Origin: Rhynchopus sp. YZ270_cl-10
Taxonomy: Eukaryota; Euglenozoa; Diplonemea; Diplonemida; Diplonemidae
Length of the DNA: 64,000 nucleotides
Reading direction: 5' to 3'
Assembly (NCBI GenBank): GCA_964035575.1
Contig: OZ037889.1
Coordinates: 806,001 to 870,000, forward strand
Shown: one piece after another, positions 31,501 through 41,522 of the stretch
Layout: every line of letters begins with the position of its first letter
How positions within the stretch are numbered: position 1 is the first letter of the stretch
Notes under the pieces: generated by a model
What the model saw: the letters and a program-made list of their open reading frames with translations, nothing else
Told to the model about the DNA's origin: nothing
The model's database searches: none
Position numbers and translations under genes: made by a program

Positions 31501-33757
31501 CCATTAACCCAGGGAGCATGGCTAGTGCAAGAAATTCGACTTTGGAAACCTTCCGGAAAGTCTGTCCTCTGCTTGCGGAGGACGAGGCACAAGAAAATAT
31601 TGCGTTCCCCCAGAAATCCAGTGCACATTTCACACTCCTTGTGGGTGGTCTTGTTGCCTTTTTGTCACAGTAATTTTGGCCCAGGCATGCTCTCGAAGCA
31701 TGACAATTTAGTGTGTATGGGGCAGGGTGTTGTTTTGTTCTGAATTCTCTTTGTTATAACATCTAAGTCAATCGCGGGTGGTGGTTTGTGTAGCGTGAGG
31801 CACTCTTTTTAACAAACTTCCTGCGGCTGCTAAAGCGTTATTTCTTCGGATTTAACCCGTACAGCGTAACATAGTGGATTCGCCTGGTCGACACAACCTT
31901 TGATAGATATGGGATAACCAACCCCCTTCGACCCCTCGTGGGTTCACTGAACAAGCCCTCGTGGTAGTTAAACGCGATTGACATTTACATTCCTAGAGAT
32001 GAAAGAACAAGACAACACTTCTGTACCCGCGCATCAAAATTGTGGAAAACTTTGCACCCCAAACACCCTCAACAACGCCCGCCAAAAGGCGCCCCTTGTT
32101 GCTGGGAGTTGGTTCTCATGATACCTGCACAGCGGGCATTCCTCTGAGTCCAACGCATGTTTGGCCTGTCTGCGGCGTTGTACTTCAGGTGCACGAAGAC
32201 AGGGTCTGGTGGTAAATTTTGCGTAGTACTGCGACGTGGTACTGCGTGGGTCTGGGAATATGGGTACCTGGGTACAGGATATTTGTTGTCAAAGACATCT
32301 TCCACCATGTATTGAGGAGGGTAAGACAGTGGTCGCAGTTTCTACTTGATAGCATTACAACATTTAACTTCTCCACGGGGGTCTTGGGCCGTTCATTCGG
32401 TTATACCTTGACTACCGGAAGATATTCTTGAGGCATTTTTGGTCTCTAGAATATCCGGTCTTCCCGAACGGAGGCACACTTTGTGTGTTACTACGACCTG
32501 GCAACTTCCAGCAGTAGGTTAAGTAATCTTTCTTGTAAATTGTTGGATCATTATCTCCTCAGTGCATGAATGCCCCACGTGACTGGACACTTTTGTGTTT
32601 GTCATGTGGAGCTGTGGTTGCTCTTTCACGACTTTTTTCCTTGTACACTGTGTACCTGTGTACCTGGGTACCTGGGTACCTGGGTACCTGGGTACCTGGG
32701 TACCTGGGTACCTGGGTACCTGGGTACCTGGGTACCTGGGTACCTGGGTACCTGGGTACCTGGGTACCTGGGTACCTGGGTACCTGGGTACCTGGGTACC
32801 TGGGTACCTGGGTACCTGGGTACCTGGGTACCTGGTCAGATCTCTGACCAGCGCACCGTGTACACAAGTAAAAAGTTACTTGTGCACAAGTAAAAGTTAC
32901 TTGTGGCACAAGTAATTACTTGTGACCACAAGTAAAAATTATTACATGTAAAACCACAAGTAAAGTAAGTTACTTCAACGTCGTGTATACTACCCCCCCT
33001 CAATATCTTCTACTCAGCCTTTTTAGAATTTTCAAAAAAAAAAGCAAATAAAAGGGGAAAATGGTACTACGGTTTTCTCCTCCCCCCCTTCTCCCCTGAT
33101 CCATACCTCCAGGCATTTGGCGTGGAAGTAGTGCCCGCAGGGTAGGTGACACCAGTAGTTTCGTTTGCAGAGAACGGGGACGAGGAGTTCTTCGTCTGGG
33201 CCACGGACACCACCACCACCACCACCACCACCACCGCCACTACTCCCACTACCACCTATGGCACTACTGGCAGGGCCAACTGAGTCACCCCCAGCATCGC
33301 CGTCACCCTCCGTAGTACCAGAGTCGGAGCTGCAGCTGGAGGCAGGGTGCATCCGTGTTGTGTCTGCTGCGTAGGGTGCGTTCGTGCAGGGGTCGTTGCT
33401 GACGGCAGTGCAGGGTGAGGAGGTGTCTGAGGCGGTCTCTGCAACGGTGCTTGCATCGAGACAGATCACGCAGGACGGCTCATCGACAGCAGCATCTGCA
33501 GTGCGCACCTTGGTTCCTTTCAGGATGGCGATGATGTCGTTGATGGAGTCCTCCTCCAGCGCACGCTTTGTAAACAGCACATCGATCTGGTCCTGCGACA
33601 GCCATTCGGGGATCGGCTCTGTGATGTAGCTCTCCTCGTCGTATTCGGCCTCCCATTGTTGCAAGAGGTGCAGGTAGTACCGCCACAGCACCGCCACGGA
33701 GCAGCACACAGCTAAGGGCAGGCCAACAGACAGCACAATGATCAGGACATAACCCAT
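28562..33757 (-). CDS. Membrane-anchored RING-H2 protein (E3 ubiquitin ligase type), split by a 4.45 kb intron
   Basis: Exon 1 (33757-33107, 217 codons): one N-terminal membrane segment ([17 protein letters not shown]), a linker, then the first half of a RING-H2, C-x2-C in PSCVICLD, a long Ser/Gly insert of about 85 residues including ten Gly, then [13 protein letters not shown]. It ends GAG|GTATGG. Exon 2 (28654-28562) follows AATACAG and reads [20 protein letters not shown], giving the missing WL and CPxCR, then [10 protein letters not shown] and stop. The junction is phase 0; total 247 aa. With eight ligands the RING is complete, but the loop between the first and second ligand pairs is unusually long. 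Expected role: E2-dependent ubiquitin ligase in a membrane. The intron (28655-33106) carries a 4.1 kb inverted-repeat element. Exon 2 was joined by motif fit, not by transcript. Confidence 0.85.
30339..31009. mobile_element. hAT-like element, 671 bp, nested
   Basis: CAGGCATGAGAATAAGG at the left and CCTTATTCTCATGCCTG at the right, with an exact 8-bp duplication AGGGGGCC (30331-30338 and 31010-31017). Subterminal GGGGTCCGGGGTCCGGG occurs at both ends. It contains the 12-bp satellite at 30660-30841. No transposase frame. Confidence 0.88.
30660..30841 (+). repeat. 12-bp tandem repeat, about 15 copies
   Basis: Unit GGTGCCGGGCAA, with GGTGCCGGGCAG variants at both edges. Because 12 is divisible by 3, every frame stays open, which explains the long spurious frames. 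Confidence 0.95.
32650..32835 (+). repeat. 8-bp tandem repeat, about 23 copies
   Basis: Unit GTACCTGG, uninterrupted, preceded by a GTACCTGT variant. It contains GTAC like the 8-bp satellite at 36627. Confidence 0.95.
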
Positions 33758-33862
33758 GCGGCAAGGAGACCTCCGCAGGGCAGGCGTGTGTGTGGTGTCG
33801 TATCAAGATGCCTTAGCATCCCTAAGGAGGTGGGGGTGGAATAAAAAGAGGGAAATAGAAAC

Positions 33863-35067
33863 TTAACCCTTTAAGGACCATAGGCAATCCATTGCCACTT
33901 CAAGGTCACGTAAATACCTAAGGATATGTCTACTTCATATTTCAAATCGAATTTTTCTTCTTTGGAAAGATTTGTTGCAAATCTTTCAAAATACGCAAGT
34001 TTTGATTTTTTTTGACACCCCCCGGCACCCTCACCGACAGGAGAGATTTGGGGTACTATTTCACTTTTGTTGGGATTTTCCGGATTTTTACGGATCGGGG
34101 GCACTTCAAATCACAAAAAAATTTTAGAGGGTGTCCACTACGTATTTCTACTTGATTTTTGGTTCTTTGGAAAGATTTTGTGACAAATCTTTCCAAAGAA
34201 GCAAAAATAAATTTATTTTGACATACCATGTCAGCCCCATCAACAGGAGGGGTTAGGGGCACCATTTCACTTTGGGATTTCCCCCATTTTCACCCACGGA
34301 TAATGTCTTCGACATGTCTTCAACTCCCACATGGGAGGGATCGATCGGTCGGACCAGCGCTAGCCTGCCGGGACTTCAAGACTAAAGTTTGGTACCGAAA
34401 GTGTTTTGGTATTTCTTGGAGTCCGCGCAGAATGCCTTCTCCCTCTGCAACGCTCTCAGCAACAGAAGGTGTCGCTTAGTGTGTTCAAGTGTGAACTGGC
34501 GAAGCAGCTTATTGCTGAGAACAGGTGGACAACGCGAGCATCGGCAATGCCGGGAACACAGTCATCGCTTTTTGTGACGCTTCCGGATACTCCAGAAGCT
34601 CCAAAGAGAAGGAAGGTGAGGAATGGGAAGAGGTTTGATCACTTTTTGTACTGTTTCTTACAGATATACACGTGTTTAAGGCAAATCTTTAACAACTCAT
34701 GTACTTCAATATTGCTGCTAACCTTGTGCAGAAAATTTCTACTCCGACTTTCTTATCGATTTTTTTTTATTTTCAAAGATTTTGAACAGATCTTTCAAAA
34801 TACGCCGTTTTCGAGTTGAAATAATGTCGGGGAGTTTATCAAAAAATTTTTTTGTTCAGAAAAAATCTCAAAAATAAAAGTCTCGCGCCACTCTAAAAAA
34901 ATAGATGATTTTCGATTTTTCGATTTTTTGATTCCGTTGGAAAGATTTGTGCAAAATCTTTCAAATGCCGCCAGATTTGGTCAAAAAAAATTATCACTTA
35001 ATATTTTACTGCCGGGGGAGAGTTGACCCCCAAAATCCAAAAACCTGAACGGTCCTTAAAGGGTTAA
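33863..35067 (+). mobile_element. piggyBac-like element, internally deleted, 1.2 kb with TTAA duplications
   Basis: TTAA (33863-33866) plus CCCTTTAAGGACC at the left, GGTCCTTAAAGGG plus TTAA (35064-35067) at the right: a perfect 13-bp inverted repeat with the TTAA target duplication of piggyBac. About 34465-34616 (+) encodes QQKVSLSVFKCELAKQLIAE and a following Pro/Lys-rich end, resembling the C-terminus of a DDE_Tnp_1_7 transposase; the catalytic core is missing. Four near-palindromes of the form GAAAGATTTGTG.CAAATCTTTC lie near both ends (33965, 34168, 34771, 34938). Confidence 0.85.
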
Positions 35068-35680
35068 CACTCAGCACACGATAAAACCCATGGGAGAGGA
35101 GGTTGTGGTGAAACGCACACAACCTCGACCTGTTTTGGTGAGGAGGTGGCTCAGCAGCGCGGTTCGTCCCTAGAACCACAAAGTGTGTTCAAAATGCTTT
35201 GTTTCTATTTCCTCCTTCATGAGGTGACAAAAAAACACATTGAAGTGAAATAACCCTCTCCAGACTATACCTTGGTGACAAAATAAAGGTAAATATGTTG
35301 GGATAACCCCAAAATTGGGCCAGATTTCCCAATATTAGTGCAACATATTAGAGGAGAGGTATGGCGGACAATGGGAATATAAAAAAATGGGGCAAAGTTG
35401 TCGTGAGAAATGAGCAGGATGCCAAAAAAAAAAGGGGGGGTAAGAGGGGAGGAAAGCGGTGCCTCGTATGTCATGTGTACACAAAACGATCAGTGCTTGT
35501 GGCTGAACGATGTGACATGACATCGAGGACTCTCGCATTTTCCTTGAGATATCCAGAAAAAAATGGACAGCTAATGACGGCGAACGGTAATTCTACTGCT
35601 CTACTGACATCCCCCCCCACCTCTGCACGCAAACCAACCTGGCTATCGAACTACCACGGCACAGGAAATGGTGAGCACTT

Positions 35681-35716
35681 TGCAAGACGAACCTAAGCCT
35701 CTCTCATAGCCACCAT
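35681..35716 (+). repeat. Degenerate hairpin repeat B1
   Basis: AAGACGAACCTAAGCCTCTC then TCATAGCCACCA. Confidence 0.45.
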
Positions 35717-36433
35717 GACAAGGCACTGAACCATTGCATATGCCATCCACACCCTACCCTACCCCTCACCCCCGGCCACCCAAACCCCCTCGCAACTGAA
35801 AGCTCCTCTGTACTGCAAAAGAGCAAACCCCACCAGCGTTGTGCTGCAGCTGTTTATTAGCCCCACATATACCCCTCTCCCTCCACCACACCACCCTTCC
35901 TGACGTAATCCCTCCACAGCTGCAAGCTTTTCTCTACGTTGCAGTAAAGGTACAATCCATTCGCGTTGTGTTGTGGCATTTTTTTGATCGATTATGTGTC
36001 AAAGAAAGACCTTCCACACCCCATACCCTCTGCTGCAGGCCTCTCATAGCCACTCCTGCACCATCACAGCAACGTACACATTGAACCCCTTCTCAGCTTC
36101 AGAAGACACCCTTTTGAAGCCTCAAACGGTCATCCTATTCCCCATGCCCAGTCCTTATCCCCAGACTTTAATACACATCGGCAGTTTTTGTGTAAAGATA
36201 TACCCTCAACCCCGTCCCCTTCGCCCAAAGTAAAATGGTGGTGCACTGAGTCACCTCGACCCGCAGATAGTGAGAAGCAAAGTGTGAAGTTAGCGTGAGG
36301 ATGGGGTACTATGTTTTTTCTTCTATTTCTCGGCAAAATATTTGCTTTTTTTTCCCTATAAAAAAAATATCGACAAAAACACCAGATTTGCCAAAAATGA
36401 TGACACTGGTTATACAAAAAAAAAAAGGTTGCC

Positions 36434-36515
36434 TTGAAATACAACAGCCCTCTCGTGACAGTGTACCTTTGGTGCATGACCGGCTGACACTCAACCATGC
36501 AGTTCTACAACCATC
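36434..36515 (+). repeat. Dispersed repeat A, truncated
   Basis: TTGAAATACAACAGCCCTCT, CGTGACAGTGTACCTTTGGT, GCATGACCGGCTGACACTCA, ACCATGCAGTTCTACAACC. Confidence 0.75.
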
Positions 36516-36626
36516 AACAACCACCCACATTAACTCCATGCTATGCGAAAGGTAGCCAGAAGGGTTTGACAAACCCTCCTCCCCCTTCTCTCTTATTGCA
36601 CAGCAAATAAGCGGACGTCGCGGTTG

Positions 36627-37046
36627 GTACATCTGTACATCTGTACATCTGTACATCTGTACATCTGTACATCTGTACATCTGTACATCTGTACATCTGT
36701 ACATCTGTACATCTGTACATCTGTACATCTGTACATCTGTACATCTGTACATCTGTACATCTGTACATCTGTACATCTGTACATCTGTACATCTGTACAT
36801 CTGTACATCTGTACATCTGTACATCTGTACATCTGTACATCTGTACATCTGTACATCTGTACATCTGTACATCTGTACATCTGTACATCTGTACATCTGT
36901 ACATCTGTACATCTGTACATCTGTACATCTGTACATCTGTACATCTGTACATCTGTACATCTGTACATCTGTACATCTGTACATCTGTACATCTGTACAT
37001 CTGTACATCTGTACATCTGTACATCTGTACATCTGTACATCTGTAC
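36627..37046 (+). repeat. 8-bp satellite (GTACATCT), about 52 copies
   Basis: 420 bp of uninterrupted GTACATCT units. No frame has a stop, so long frames (YRCTDVQM or ICTSVHLY repeats) appear on both strands; they are not genes. The absence of visible unit variants suggests recent expansion. Confidence 0.97.
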
Positions 37047-37355
37047 ACTTTCCTCCCCTCAACTTCTTTCCATTTTTTTCTTCCCCTGAATCCCAATCTA
37101 AAAATAAAAAAAACGCTCCGTTGAATTCGTTTCACAAAAAAATAAGAGCAGATCTTATTTTGCAATGATCCTAAAGCATCTGCATCGTCTCCTCTCAAAG
37201 AAACAGTTTTTGGTAGATGAATACATTTCATTCATCTATGAAAAGAAACGTTTGGTACGATGAACTTCGTCACCTCTTAAAAAAACAACAACAATATATT
37301 TCTATGATTTCAGAGGAACGTTCTCTCCTTTTTTTTTACCCCTTTTTTTTTCAAT

Positions 37356-38726
37356 TTATCTTGCAAGCTTTGATGTTGGTAGCAGCCCTGCCCCATCGAA
37401 CATGCCGTGATCGATATCAAGAGATTGCTCATTGAGACGCCAGACCTGGACGATACCATCTGCTTCAATCGATGTGACACAGCCATCCGCATTTTCCGAG
37501 AGGGAGGTCGGGCAGGCGACAGCTTCACATTGGCTTTTATGGCCGAAATGTGTTCCGAGCAGACACATATCACCGTCACCTCCGGTACGGAATTCACTGT
37601 AGTTGTGGATGTGGTTCAGATCGTACAGCTCAACACGCCCATCATCAAGACCTACCACTATACGACTTCTGTCCTCTTCTGCGAACCCTCCGGTCATCCA
37701 TTTGAGACATGTCACTGAGCCTCCGGTTTTAATATCGTAGTAGCTTTCAGTCATATTACGGATGTCGAAGACACAGACTTCTCCTGCAGAGTTTGCGACG
37801 ATCAGAGCATTGCCATGTACACCTTCACCAGAGGGGTTGAAAGCGCAGTTGAACATCTGCTCCTTTTTGTCGGTGTAAGAAGAGATCGTATTACGCGAGC
37901 GAAGGTCAGACAATTTGATTGATTTGTCATCGGAAGAGGTTGCTACAATGTTTGCATCAGCGTGGGAAAAAGAGAGCATCGTAATTAAATCAGAATGCAA
38001 CCCCGGGAAGGCATGGGCCGGCTCCATCTCTTGTTTAACCTGCGTGATGTCCCACAGAAGCACATTGTTGTCATACATCGCCGAAGCCAACAAATTCGGT
38101 TTAAATGGAGAGAATTCAAGACCAAACCCCTCCACTCCTTGCTTGTGACCTACCAACGTTGCAACCCTCTCAAATCCCTTTTCCTTTGTGTCGTACAACA
38201 CAACCTCTCCGTTGGTAGTGTTCGCTGCAAGAATGTTTGGCCGTGTTTTATTAAATACCACCCTCCTCGCAGGGGTAGGGTGGCAAATTGTACTATGTAC
38301 AATGGTCTTGTAAGGTCCAGTGGAACCTTCCTTTCTCGGATCTTCGTGGAGCCCTGCAGAAAAGGCGGTCGGGACAACAGTGGACGCAAGATATATCATT
38401 TCTGGTCCTCCGTTTTCGTTGTTGGTTGAAATAACCAGGTCATGTGTGTTTGCGGTGATTCCGGGGGAGTAGTGGGGTTGTTGTGTTGTGTCGGAGAAGG
38501 TTCCTTGAGGCAGCCATACTACATCCTGAAATTTTGTGTCATCAGAAAAACGGGAAGAATGCACAAAGGAGTACAGGATGCGGGCTGAGTCCTCCGCCCA
38601 GGCGGAGTACTCCTCGTCGCGGCGCTTCTCCTCTGAGTCCTCTTCCTCCTCTTCCTCTTCGTTGTCGTTGTCGTCGTTGTCCTGTTCCTCCTCCGGACGC
38701 TTCTCTACATCCATCGCATCTGCCAT
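37356..38726 (-). CDS. WD40 histone-binding protein, RBBP4/RBBP7/Msi1 type
   Basis: Intact 456-codon frame, no introns. The start has an acidic stretch (about 25 residues of E and D), then DEEYSAWAEDSARILYSFVH, which matches the N-terminal helix of the CAF1C/H4-binding domain. Six or seven WD repeats follow: HPTPARRVVFNKTRPNILAA, GHKQGVEGFGLEFSPFKPNL with LLWDI, HSDLITMLSFSHADANIVAT, DNKS-like DDKSIKLSDLRS, and finally the diagnostic end EADGIVQVWRLNEQSLD. Proteins of this group bind histone H3/H4 in CAF-1, HDAC, PRC2 and NURF complexes. Divergent, so which paralogue it is cannot be said. A 143-bp MITE (38806-38948) lies 80 bp upstream of the ATG. Confidence 0.9.
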   Translation of the reverse strand: MADAMDVEKRPEEEQDNDDNDNEEEEEEEDSEEKRRDEEYSAWAEDSARILYSFVHSSRFSDDTKFQDVVWLPQGTFSDTTQQPHYSPGITANTHDLVISTNNENGGPEMIYLASTVVPTAFSAGLHEDPRKEGSTGPYKTIVHSTICHPTPARRVVFNKTRPNILAANTTNGEVVLYDTKEKGFERVATLVGHKQGVEGFGLEFSPFKPNLLASAMYDNNVLLWDITQVKQEMEPAHAFPGLHSDLITMLSFSHADANIVATSSDDKSIKLSDLRSRNTISSYTDKKEQMFNCAFNPSGEGVHGNALIVANSAGEVCVFDIRNMTESYYDIKTGGSVTCLKWMTGGFAEEDRSRIVVGLDDGRVELYDLNHIHNYSEFRTGGDGDMCLLGTHFGHKSQCEAVACPTSLSENADGCVTSIEADGIVQVWRLNEQSLDIDHGMFDGAGLLPTSKLAR

Positions 38727-38805
38727 TTTTTAAGTTACCCTTTTGATGAATTTGAAGATAAGGAGAAAGAGCGGGGAGGGGAGGGTAGGGGGGTATGGGT
38801 AGGGA

Positions 38806-38948
38806 CACGACGGGACCCAGTGACAAGTGAAACACATGTCATATTTATGACAAGTGAAATGACAAATAACAAGTAGACGACAAGTGACTTATTTTGTCAT
38901 TTACTTGTCACCTTTTTTACTTGTTACTTGTCACTGGGTCCAGTCGTG
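38806..38948. mobile_element. 143-bp MITE with CACGAC ends, upstream of the WD40 gene
   Basis: CACGACGGGACCCAGTGACA and TGTCACTGGGTCCAGTCGTG are inverted ends, with ACTTGTCA/TGACAAGT units inside. GGGA occurs on both sides. The end sequence and subterminal-repeat style resemble the 4.1 kb element at 28899-32985. Confidence 0.75.
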
Positions 38949-39041
38949 GGGAGAGGAGAGAGAAGAAGGGGGGGAAATATTGGTTTTGTTTTGTTTTCCG
39001 TTTTGTGTTTTTTTTTTTTTGTTTTTTTTTTAAAGTATATT

Positions 39042-39664
39042 CAGGGGTTAAGTTAGCTTTTTTTTTTTCTCGCTGAGTCGGGTTTTCTGGGTTTTTTTCG
39101 GTTTTTCTGGATTTTGCGAAAAATAACCCATTCCCTCCGCGAGCGCAGCGAGCGGGAAAATTTTTAAGGTGCACCTCCGCGAGCGTAGCGAGCGGGGAAA
39201 AAATTCCGCAATTTTTGGGCAAAGTTCAAAAATCCCACTAATAAATGGGGGGACCCTGGGGATTTTTGGATTTGTCCTAACAATTTTGGAGCATAAATTT
39301 GAAGAACAGGACTGGTGTACCCCTCACCAACCTCAGTTCCCACTTCCTGCCTCATCCGCACTCTCGCAACACTAGTACTGAACCCGAAGTTCGCCAGAGA
39401 TCCCTGTTGCCTCTTCATATGAATAATTCCCAGTTCTGACGGGGGTTTGTTTGGGTCGGGAGGATATTTTTTTTCTTAGAGGGTGGGGCGGGAGGGGGCT
39501 CCGCCCCCACCCCTACCCCACCTTCCCAGCCTACACCACCCAAAAATTTGGATTTTTCGTTTTTTTTTTTTTCAGATTCCATTTTTTTTTTTTTTTTTTG
39601 AAAAACCCGAAAACCCGAAAACCGGGTTTTGAAAACCCAGAAACCCGCCCTAACTTAACCCCTG
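39042..39664. mobile_element. hAT-like element copy 1, 623 bp
   Basis: CAGGGGTTAAGTTAG...CTAACTTAACCCCTG with an exact 8-bp duplication AGTATATT (39034-39041 and 39665-39672). It holds GCGAGCG.AGCGAGCGGG palindromes and GGGGGCTCCGCCCCC. By eye the interior is identical to 40828-41450. No transposase. Confidence 0.92.
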
Positions 39665-39933
39665 AGTATATTTGCTGGATTCTCCCTAAGTTTTCTTCTT
39701 TTTTTTTCGTGAGGGTGGTTCATTTGTTGGCTTTTTTTCTCTCCTCTTGAAAACTTTGGGCGTAAACACCCCTATTTCACCCCCTTTCCCAATACCCTCT
39801 TCTTTTTTTAAAAAGAGGTTTTTTTTTTCTCCGCTTTTTGTTTTTTCGGTTCATGTTGTCCCCATCCAATCTCCCCCCCATATTCTCCTATTCGGTCCCC
39901 CCGTATGTGGAGGGGAAAAAATTCGCAAGGTAA

Positions 39934-40493
39934 AAAAAATAACTATTTATTCACCTCCTTTTAGCGGGGTTTTATTTTGCGATAACTTCACGCATTTTTT
40001 TCCCAGGCGAGGGCTACTTAATTTGCCGAGCGAAGCGAGGCAAATTGAGTGCACGAGCCTGGGAAAAAAATAAGTGAAGTATCGCAAAATAATCCGCTAA
40101 AAGGAGGTGAATACGTAATTTTATTTCACGGGAAATAAAGTATACGAAAGGATTTGGCACTTTTAGCGGGACTTATTTATTGTGCAATAACTAACGAGTA
40201 TGTGTCCTCACAGGAAGCTCTCAGGGAAAAAAAAAAAAAAGAGCGTGAAAAAAAAAAAAAAAAAGCTCTCATTACCCTCCCGCCAGCGCTACCGGGTCCC
40301 GCGGACCCCTAGATAGGCCCGCTGAGGGGCTGGCGGGATTGAGGAGGCTGGAGGGAGGCTAAAAAAGGCTGGACGGTCCCTCCAGCCCTACTACCTACAT
40401 GTACCAAAATTTAGCTGAAATTATCATTAAATAAAATCCCGCTAAAAGTGCCAAATCCTTCGTATACTTTATTTCCCAGGGGAATAAAAAAAG
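39934..40493 (+). mobile_element. Composite foldback element, second member
   Basis: Hairpin unit (39934-40135): AATAACTATTTATTCACCTC, CTTTTAGCGG...TTTTGCGATAACTTCACG and inverse around GCCGAGCGAAGCGAGGC, ending GAATACGTAATTTTATTTC. Cargo unit (40118-40493): GGAAATAAAGTATACGAAAG, GATTTGGCACTTTTAGCGGG and inverse, ending GGGGAATAAAA. The cargo is low complexity with a CCGCCAGC...GCTGGCGGG palindrome and no frame. Confidence 0.75.
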
Positions 40494-40635
40494 GATAAAA
40501 GGAGGGGAGAGGAAAGCGTTATGCAAACTCCTAAATGAAGCAGCATCAGAAAGGGGGCAAGGGGGGGGGAGAGTGTACAGGGGAAGGGGACGAGTGGTGG
40601 GGTGTGCTTTTGTAAAAAAAAAAAAAAAAAAAAAT

Positions 40636-40670
40636 TGAAAAATGAATGTACCTCTCGGGCACACACCATG
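40636..40670 (+). repeat. Hairpin repeat B2
   Basis: AAAAATGAATGTACCTCTCG then GGCACACACCATGG: TGTACC region faces GGCACACA around CTC. Confidence 0.55.
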
Positions 40671-40827
40671 GCTCTCGCGGGGAGGGGATGATCGGGGGGT
40701 CCAAATCACCCAAAAAAAAAAAATGGGGGTATGAATAGGGTTTTTATGTATGTTTACATTCACCCCCTTCCATGGTAAAAACCGATCCTCTTCTGAACTT
40801 CATTTTTTTTCTTTTTTCATTTTCATG

Positions 40828-41450
40828 CAGGGGTTAAGTTAGCTTTTTTTTTTTCTCGCTGAGTCGGGTTTTCTGGGTTTTTTTCGGTTTTTCTGGATTT
40901 TGCGAAAAATAACCCATTCCCTCCGCGAGCGCAGCGAGCGGGAAAATTTTTAAGGTGCACCTCCGCGAGCGTAGCGAGCGGGGAAAAAATTCCGCAATTT
41001 TTGGGCAAAGTTCAAAAATCCCACTAATAAATGGGGGGACCCTGGGGATTTTTGGATTTGTCCTAACAATTTTGGAGCATAAATTTGAAGAACAGGACTG
41101 GTGTACCCCTCACCAACCTCAGTTCCCACTTCCTGCCTCATCCGCACTCTCGCAACACTAGTACTGAACCCGAAGTTCGCCAGAGATCCCTGTTGCCTCT
41201 TCATATGAATAATTCCCAGTTCTGACGGGGGTTTGTTTGGGTCGGGAGGATATTTTTTTTCTTAGAGGGTGGGGCGGGAGGGGGCTCCGCCCCCACCCCT
41301 ACCCCACCTTCCCAGCCTACACCACCCAAAAATTTGGATTTTTCGTTTTTTTTTTTTTCAGATTCCATTTTTTTTTTTTTTTTTTGAAAAACCCGAAAAC
41401 CCGAAAACCGGGTTTTGAAAACCCAGAAACCCGCCCTAACTTAACCCCTG
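40828..41450. mobile_element. hAT-like element copy 2, 623 bp
   Basis: Same ends and length as 39042-39664, with its own 8-bp duplication TTTTCATG (40820-40827 and 41451-41458). Same orientation, 1163 bp downstream of copy 1. Two different target duplications show two separate insertions rather than a segment duplication. Confidence 0.92.
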
Positions 41451-41487
41451 TTTTCATGACATTTGAACAAAAGCAAATGAAGAGAGA

Positions 41488-41522
41488 AAGGTTGGTAAGA
41501 TGACCTAAGACTCACGTGTTCA
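41488..41522 (+). repeat. Hairpin repeat B1, degenerate
   Basis: AAGGTTGGTAAGATGACCTA then AGACTCACGTGTTCAGTC. Confidence 0.45.

Larger units (their letters stand above)
28899..32985. mobile_element. 4.1 kb terminal-inverted-repeat element in the RING intron
   Basis: Ends CACGACGTTGAAGTAA and TTACTTCAACGTCGTG, each continuing about 140 bp inward as runs of CACAAGTAA/TTACTTGTG units. A TA dinucleotide lies on both sides (28897-28898, 32986-32987). Inside are a nested hAT element (30339-31009), an 8-bp satellite (32650-32835) and interrupted coding-like segments that I cannot assign. Without it the host intron would be about 360 bp, in the range of the other introns. Superfamily uncertain; the CAC start and subterminal repeats recall CACTA/EnSpm. 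Confidence 0.7.
33758..37355. other. Gap with piggyBac-like element, repeats and satellite
   Basis: No host gene seen. It holds the element 33863-35067, a degenerate hairpin repeat (35681-35716), a repeat A copy (36434-36515) and the 8-bp satellite (36627-37046). 35100-36300 is C-rich and apparently non-coding. Confidence 0.6.

Noticed and set aside
32101-32165. Alternative RING exon reading [11 protein letters not shown] inside the 4.1 kb element
   Set aside because: It would complete CPxCR, but lacks the VWL that should follow CLE. The exon at 28562-28654 fits better (VWL...CPICR, in phase, with its own stop) and lies outside the element.
36541-37231. Long frames on both strands (YRCTDVQM and ICTSVHLY repeats)
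   Set aside because: They are translations of an 8-bp satellite without stops in any frame; not genes.
39164-39418. 84-codon minus frame inside the hAT copies (also at 40950-41204)
   Set aside because: Identical in both copies only because the elements are identical; no domain, and interrupted by element palindromes.
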